From: Burkholderiales bacterium
GTDB lineage: Bacteria > Pseudomonadota > Gammaproteobacteria > Burkholderiales > Burkholderiaceae_C
Direction of reading: 5' to 3'
Assembly: GCA_947474415.1 (NCBI GenBank)
Contig: CANJKD010000204.1
Location: 1 to 5,542, forward strand
Length of the DNA stretch: 5,542 nt
Shown here: positions 1 through 5,542 of the stretch, piece by piece
Layout: every line of letters starts with the position of its first letter
How positions within the stretch are numbered: the first letter of the stretch is position 1
Position numbers and translations under genes: made by a program
Notes under the pieces: model-generated
Seen by the model: the letters and a program-made list of their open reading frames with translations, nothing else
What the model was told of the DNA's origin: nothing
Databases searched by the model: none

Positions 1-90
1 GAAGCGCGTGCCGATTTCCTTGGCGGTCTGGTCGACCGCGTTGCGGACCTCGACGAGGTTGGGTTCAAGCACGGTGTCAAAGCTGGGCAT
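1..90 (-). CDS. yajQ: YajQ family cyclic-di-GMP/nucleotide-binding protein, N-terminal fragment
   Basis: The complement strand starts with ATG at 90-88 and gives 30 codons before the window edge. The peptide begins [20 protein letters not shown] and continues with [10 protein letters not shown]. This matches the strongly conserved start of the YajQ (DUF520) family, which opens with MPSFD, has a V-(K/R)-NAV segment, and has TAKEI-(G/S)-TR-(F/Y) before the first beta strand. Members are small cytosolic proteins of about 160 residues with two ferredoxin-like folds. Some bind cyclic di-GMP and act with a transcription factor, but that role is known only for a few homologues. A weak GAGA purine stretch lies about 7 bases before the start. 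The gene is divergent from murB. Family assignment is firm despite the short fragment; the functional role is not shown here. Confidence 0.88.
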   Translation of the reverse strand, partial: MPSFDTVLEPNLVEVRNAVDQTAKEIGTRF

Positions 91-140
91 GGTGATGTCT
101 CGCTGGAGAAAACGGGTTTCGAATAGACGAAAATTGTGGC
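91..140. promoter_or_regulatory. Divergent yajQ-murB intergenic region
   Basis: These 50 bases separate two divergent start codons and must hold the promoters or leaders of both genes, unless promoters lie inside the coding regions. The stretch 117-137 is clearly more AT-rich than its surroundings and contains the six-base palindrome TTCGAA at 118-123. AT-rich hexamers such as GAATAG (+) and TATTCG (-) could serve as -10 elements, but I see no convincing -35 partner at the right spacing and no clear Shine-Dalgarno for murB. The promoter role is therefore inferred from gene layout. Confidence 0.35.
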
Positions 141-1157
141 ATGCAAATCGAGACGGGCGTCAGCCTCAAACCCTACAACACCTTCAGCCTGCCCGCCATG
201 GCACGCACGCTGGTGCGGGTGACGAGCGACGGCGACGTGCGCCAGGTCGCACGCCACCCGCAGCTCGGCCGTGCGGACAAGTTCGTGCTTGGCGGCGGCA
301 GCAACATCATCCTGACGCGCGACATGCCGCAACTGGTGCTGAAGGTGGAAGTGCGTGGCATGCGGCTCGTCGAAGTGCGCCACGACGCCTGGATCGTCGA
401 GGCCGGCGCCGGCGAGAGCTGGCAGGCGCTGGTGGCCTTCACGCTCGCCCAGGGTTGGCCTGGGCTAGAGAACCTGGCGCTGATCCCCGGCACGGTGGGC
501 GCGTCGCCGGTGCAGAACATCGGCGCCTACGGCGTCGAGTTGCAAGACCGTTTCGACTCGCTCGATGCGGTCGATCTGGCCACGGGCTCGGGCCTCACGC
601 TGCACGCATCGGACTGCGCCTTCGGCTACCGCGACAGCGTTTTCAAGCAGGCGCTGGCCGGCCGATGCGTGATCACGCGCGTGCGGTTTCGCCTGCCCAG
701 ACCGTGGCAGCCGGTGCTGGGCTACCTGGAGCTCGAACGCAAGCGCGCCGAGACCGGCATCGACGCGCCGGGCGCGCAGCAGGTGTTCGACTGGGTCTGC
801 GCGATTCGCCACGCCAAGCTGCCCGACCCGGCCGTGATCGGCAATGCCGGCAGCTTCTTCAAGAACCCTGTGGTGAGCATCGAGCAGTGCCGTGACATCA
901 CGGGCCGCGACCCCGAGGTCGTGCACTACCCGATGCCCGATGGCAGCGTGAAGCTCGCCGCCGGCTGGATGATCGACGCCTGTGGCTGGAAGGGCAAGAG
1001 CGTCGGCCAGGCCGGTGTCTACGAGAAGCAGGCGCTGGTGCTGGTGAACCGCGGCCATGCGACGGGCTCCGAGGTGATGCTGCTCGCCGCCGCGATTCAG
1101 GAAAGCGTCTACGGCCGCTTCGGCATTCGGCTGGAGGCCGAGCCCGTCGTCGTTTGA
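141..1157 (+). CDS. murB: UDP-N-acetylenolpyruvoylglucosamine reductase (type I MurB)
   Basis: This cytosolic flavoenzyme reduces UDP-GlcNAc-enolpyruvate to UDP-N-acetylmuramate with NADPH, the second committed step of peptidoglycan precursor synthesis. The 338-residue product is close to the E. coli enzyme in length. Visible motifs are the NTF segment near residue 13 and the FAD-binding GGGSN at 51-55. The glycine-rich [16 protein letters not shown] follows at 116-131, then FGYRDS at 161-166 with the active-site arginine R164. The substrate-loop tyrosine typical of type I enzymes is probably Y195. The catalytic proton-donor serine is S238 in [10 protein letters not shown], and the C-terminal glutamate is E334 in LEAEP. 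The ATG at 141 is chosen because the protein then starts at the usual family position, just before [10 protein letters not shown]; its ribosome-binding site is weak. It is divergent from yajQ and convergent with the kinase gene, whose stop lies 13 bases away. It looks intact. Confidence 0.97.
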   Translation: MQIETGVSLKPYNTFSLPAMARTLVRVTSDGDVRQVARHPQLGRADKFVLGGGSNIILTRDMPQLVLKVEVRGMRLVEVRHDAWIVEAGAGESWQALVAFTLAQGWPGLENLALIPGTVGASPVQNIGAYGVELQDRFDSLDAVDLATGSGLTLHASDCAFGYRDSVFKQALAGRCVITRVRFRLPRPWQPVLGYLELERKRAETGIDAPGAQQVFDWVCAIRHAKLPDPAVIGNAGSFFKNPVVSIEQCRDITGRDPEVVHYPMPDGSVKLAAGWMIDACGWKGKSVGQAGVYEKQALVLVNRGHATGSEVMLLAAAIQESVYGRFGIRLEAEPVVV

Positions 1158-1170
1158 TTCGCGGTTGAGT

Positions 1171-3440
<2,270 letters not shown>

Positions 3441-3444
<4 letters not shown>

Positions 3445-3976
3445 CGAAACTCGAGGCCCTTGAGTTGCCAGATCGCGCGGCTGTAGTGAACAGCGGTGCG
3501 CAACTCGGGTCGATCGTCGAAGGGGTAGATGATGAGAAGCGGGCCCTTGTCGCGCACCGCGATGGGCTTGCCGTCGAGCTGGCTGGCGATCATGGCACCG
3601 TGCCGGACGAGGTCTTCGACCGGGATCTCGACGCGGTAGTCGTTCAGGGCCACGGCCTTCAGCTCGTGCCCTGGACGCCCAGGGCCTTCAGCAGGTCACT
3701 CACGAGCACACCGCTGAACTTGCGCCCCTCCGGGTACCAAGGTGTCCTGGTCGAGAAGCTGTGCTGAGGCAGTTGGTCGAGCAGGGCCAGGTCAAAGACG
3801 GCCGCCTCGGCATCGTTGCGTACGCTCAGCGTGCCAGTGACGGTGAGGATCACCTTGCCGGTGGGCCGGTCGAGCGCTTCGGCAGCCAGTGGCGCCAGCG
3901 CGGCGCAGGCCCACACCACGGCGATGGCCGCGCTTCGAACCCGCCACTGCCACCGACCATTTTTTGAGCCGTCCAT
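3441..3976 (-). pseudogene. Secreted molybdopterin-binding-fold (sulfite-oxidase-like) protein, split by a 1-base frameshift
   Basis: Two adjoining reading frames together make one protein of about 178 residues. The first half (3976-3659) encodes 105 residues. It has a signal peptide: basic n-region with R12 and R14, hydrophobic core about 15-31, likely cleavage after AEA at 32-34. The mature fold then begins with GKVILTVTGTLSV and reaches SGVLVSDLLKALGVQGT. It stops at TGA 3661-3659. The other frame continues without a gap from about 3665 with ELKAVALNDYRVEIPVEDL, then SVRDKGP-like AVRDKGPLLIIYPFDD, ending with YSRAIWQLKGLEF, which is the normal end of this family. The only in-frame start of the second half is GTG at 3653, inside a conserved block, so it is not a natural separate gene. 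One base is missing, most simply a G in what was ACGGAG. No -1 slippery heptamer is visible. It is either a real mutation or a sequence error. The mature region has no cysteine, unlike true sulfite oxidases. It is a likely periplasmic partner of the downstream kinase. Confidence 0.85.
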
Positions 3977-4045
3977 GCGAACGATTCTGGCATGACCCCA
4001 TGGCGCACCCGAGCGCGCCGGTGGCCGAACCGCAAGCGCCGAGCG
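3977..4045 (-). other. Intergenic spacer between receptor and molybdopterin-fold gene
   Basis: This is a 69-base GC-rich gap between the receptor stop and the next start in the same direction. I see short self-complementary pieces such as CGGT...ACCG, but no terminator with a T-tract, no good Shine-Dalgarno before the ATG at 3976, and no convincing promoter. It is compatible with read-through from the receptor gene. Confidence 0.4.
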
Positions 4046-5542
4046 TCAGAACGTGAACGGCTTGCTGAGCGCGACGTCAACCGTCCGGCGCGGCGCGAAC
4101 TGCGGCGCGCCGACGCCGATGCCGCTGCCGTCGCGCAGCTGATAGACGCGGTCGAGCAGATTCAGCGCCGACAACTGTTCTGACTTGTACGAACCCGACA
4201 GCTCCAGGCGGAAGACCCGGCCCTGAGCAAAGTTGAACGCTGAGTAGATCAGCGCGTTGCCGAACTGGGCCTCGTCCTGCAGATGGCTGACCTGGCGGAA
4301 GTAGGCGTCGGCGCCCACCGTGATGCGGCTGTCGAGCTGGTGCGAGACCCCGAGGTCGAAGTCGTTGGAACGCTCGGACCGCACAGCCGTGTTCGCGTCC
4401 GACGGCAGCGCGTTCGTCGTGCCGAGGAATTTCTGCACCGAGGTGGTGTCGATTTTCTCGGTTGGCGGCGGCGTGAAGTAGCGCGAGTAGCCGGCGTGAA
4501 ACCGGGAGCTTTCGGCCAGTTGGTAGACGATGCCAAGGCGCGGGCTGAGTTGCGACTCATCAACCACCGTCGAGACCTTGTCGTAGCGCAGGCCGTAGTT
4601 CAGCGTCAGCGCCTTGGTCGGTCGCCACTCGTCTTGAAGGTACAGGCCGAACAGCCCGCCGCCGAGGCGGCTGTCGTCGTGGATCGTCAGCGGCACGTCG
4701 CTGGTCTGGTTGACCTCGCCGGCGGCGGCGAATACTGTCGAGGCATTCGTGACCGAGCCTCGCTCGCGCTGGGCGAACAGCCCGGCACGCAGCGTGTGTT
4801 CTGCGCCCAGCGGGCGGCTCAGGTCGAATTGCACGCCGCTGGCGAGGTTCCTGTGCAGCACATTGGCGGCCACGCCGTGGTCACTCAGGTCACCGACCGG
4901 GTCGGGCCGGTAGTGCACGCTGCTGTCGCGGCGGAACGGCGACACCTGGAAGTTGTTCCACTCGCGCTGGTTTGCATCGAGGCTTTCGGATGCAGGCGGC
5001 GCGGCACCCGCGAGCGCGAAGCTGGCGGTTTCGCCGACCACGTTCGGGATCTGGAAGCGGCCGTTCGAGGCGCCCAGCATCAGGCCGACGCGGCTTTCGC
5101 TGCCGAGCAGATAGCTCAGGCAGGCGAAGCCCTTGTCCTGGCGCGTGTCGTCATGCAGCGCGTGGTTCGACGCCATCGGGTTCTCGATGCCGATGTGGTT
5201 GCGCAAGGTCGAGCCCGCGACGTAGTACTGCAGGTCGCCCTCGGTGCCGCCGATGTTGGCGCTGTACGCCTGGTGGCCGCGACTGCCCAGCTCGGCATCG
5301 ACATTGCCGCCGTTGGCCAGATCTGCGCCCTTCGTATGGATGTCGACCACGCCCGCCGTCCGGTAGCCGTATTGGGCCGGCAGCGCGCCGGTGAGCACGT
5401 TGATCTGGTTGGCGAAGCGCGTGTCCAGCGTCTGCCCGAAGCCGCTGATCGACTCGGGAATGACGACGCCGTTGATGCGGTACTGCAGGTTGCCATGGTC
5501 GCCGCGCACATGCACCTGGCCGTACGAATCGGCAACGACCCC
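4046..5542 (-). CDS. TonB-dependent outer-membrane receptor, 5' end outside window, probable internal in-frame deletions
   Basis: The frame is open from the window edge to TGA 4048-4046, giving 498 residues; the real start, signal peptide and any TonB box lie beyond 5542. Numbering from the edge, residues 1-71 are the later part of the plug domain, including QVHVRGDHGN, INGVVIP, the ALPAQYGYRTAGVVDI segment and HTK. The rest is beta barrel with typical strands: HTLRAGLFAQRERG, GLYLQDEWRPTKALTLNYGL, RYDKVSTVVDESQLSPRLG, and AGYSRYFTPPPTEKID. It ends with DRVYQLRDGSGIGVG, APRRTVDVALSK and a terminal phenylalanine, the usual outer-membrane targeting end. Receptors of this type import an energised ligand or signal through TonB; the substrate is not evident. 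Near residues 453-460 the strand LELSGSYK runs straight into ALNLLDRVYQ, where relatives as I recall them have about 100 more barrel residues. A smaller gap is suspected near residue 197. The gene is therefore probably impaired though not frameshifted. It lies first in a likely operon with the two genes to its left. Confidence 0.88.
   Translation of the reverse strand, partial: GVVADSYGQVHVRGDHGNLQYRINGVVIPESISGFGQTLDTRFANQINVLTGALPAQYGYRTAGVVDIHTKGADLANGGNVDAELGSRGHQAYSANIGGTEGDLQYYVAGSTLRNHIGIENPMASNHALHDDTRQDKGFACLSYLLGSESRVGLMLGASNGRFQIPNVVGETASFALAGAAPPASESLDANQREWNNFQVSPFRRDSSVHYRPDPVGDLSDHGVAANVLHRNLASGVQFDLSRPLGAEHTLRAGLFAQRERGSVTNASTVFAAAGEVNQTSDVPLTIHDDSRLGGGLFGLYLQDEWRPTKALTLNYGLRYDKVSTVVDESQLSPRLGIVYQLAESSRFHAGYSRYFTPPPTEKIDTTSVQKFLGTTNALPSDANTAVRSERSNDFDLGVSHQLDSRITVGADAYFRQVSHLQDEAQFGNALIYSAFNFAQGRVFRLELSGSYKSEQLSALNLLDRVYQLRDGSGIGVGAPQFAPRRTVDVALSKPFTF

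Noticed and set aside
402..413. 12-bp palindrome GCCGGCGCCGGC in murB
   Set aside because: It is within conserved coding sequence (EAGAGES) and is of a kind expected by chance in such GC-rich DNA.
8..895. Long open frame on the + strand overlapping murB
   Set aside because: It is an out-of-frame shadow of murB, rich in Arg/Ala/Gly with no recognisable motifs, as expected in GC-rich coding DNA.
3655..3680. Programmed -1 ribosomal frameshift in the molybdopterin-fold gene
   Set aside because: The direction of the shift would fit, but there is no X XXY YYZ slippery heptamer and no obvious downstream pseudoknot; a missing base is simpler.
3977..4045. Possible terminator between receptor and next gene
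   Set aside because: Only 4-bp stems without a T-tract are present.

Overview
The window is a GC-rich stretch of what is very probably a Betaproteobacterium of the order Burkholderiales. The evidence is codon use, the style of the MurB and YajQ proteins, and family resemblance of the kinase and receptor. The exact genus cannot be told from the sequence. Coding density is high. Five protein-coding loci are supported, two of them cut by the window edges.

Left part (1-1157): the first 30 codons of a YajQ-family gene run leftward off the edge. They are divided by a 50-bp divergent intergenic region from murB on the + strand. murB is a complete type I UDP-N-acetylenolpyruvoylglucosamine reductase of peptidoglycan precursor synthesis. 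These are housekeeping genes with all expected motifs.

Right part (1171-5542, all on the - strand, so read from right to left): the 3' two-thirds of a TonB-dependent outer-membrane receptor gene, then a small secreted protein of the oxidoreductase molybdopterin-binding (sulfite-oxidase-like) fold, then a tripartite membrane hybrid histidine kinase (HisKA-HATPase-receiver-HPt). The small protein and the kinase overlap by ATGA, and the receptor ends 69 bp upstream of the small gene, so the three probably form one transcription unit. A reasonable inference is an envelope signalling module: receptor in the outer membrane, binding-fold protein in the periplasm, kinase in the inner membrane. The ligand is unknown and no output regulator lies in the window.

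The striking point is that the two upstream members of this module look damaged while the kinase looks intact. The molybdopterin-fold gene is split by a single-base frameshift near 3665. The receptor reads through in one frame but appears to lack about 100 residues of its C-terminal barrel near 4165-4186, and perhaps a second short piece near 4950. The molybdopterin-fold protein also has no cysteine in its mature region, so it lacks the usual molybdenum ligand. A perfect 11-bp inverted repeat lies in the last codons of the kinase gene, just downstream of the convergent murB stop. There are no RNA genes, mobile elements or CRISPR arrays that I can see.
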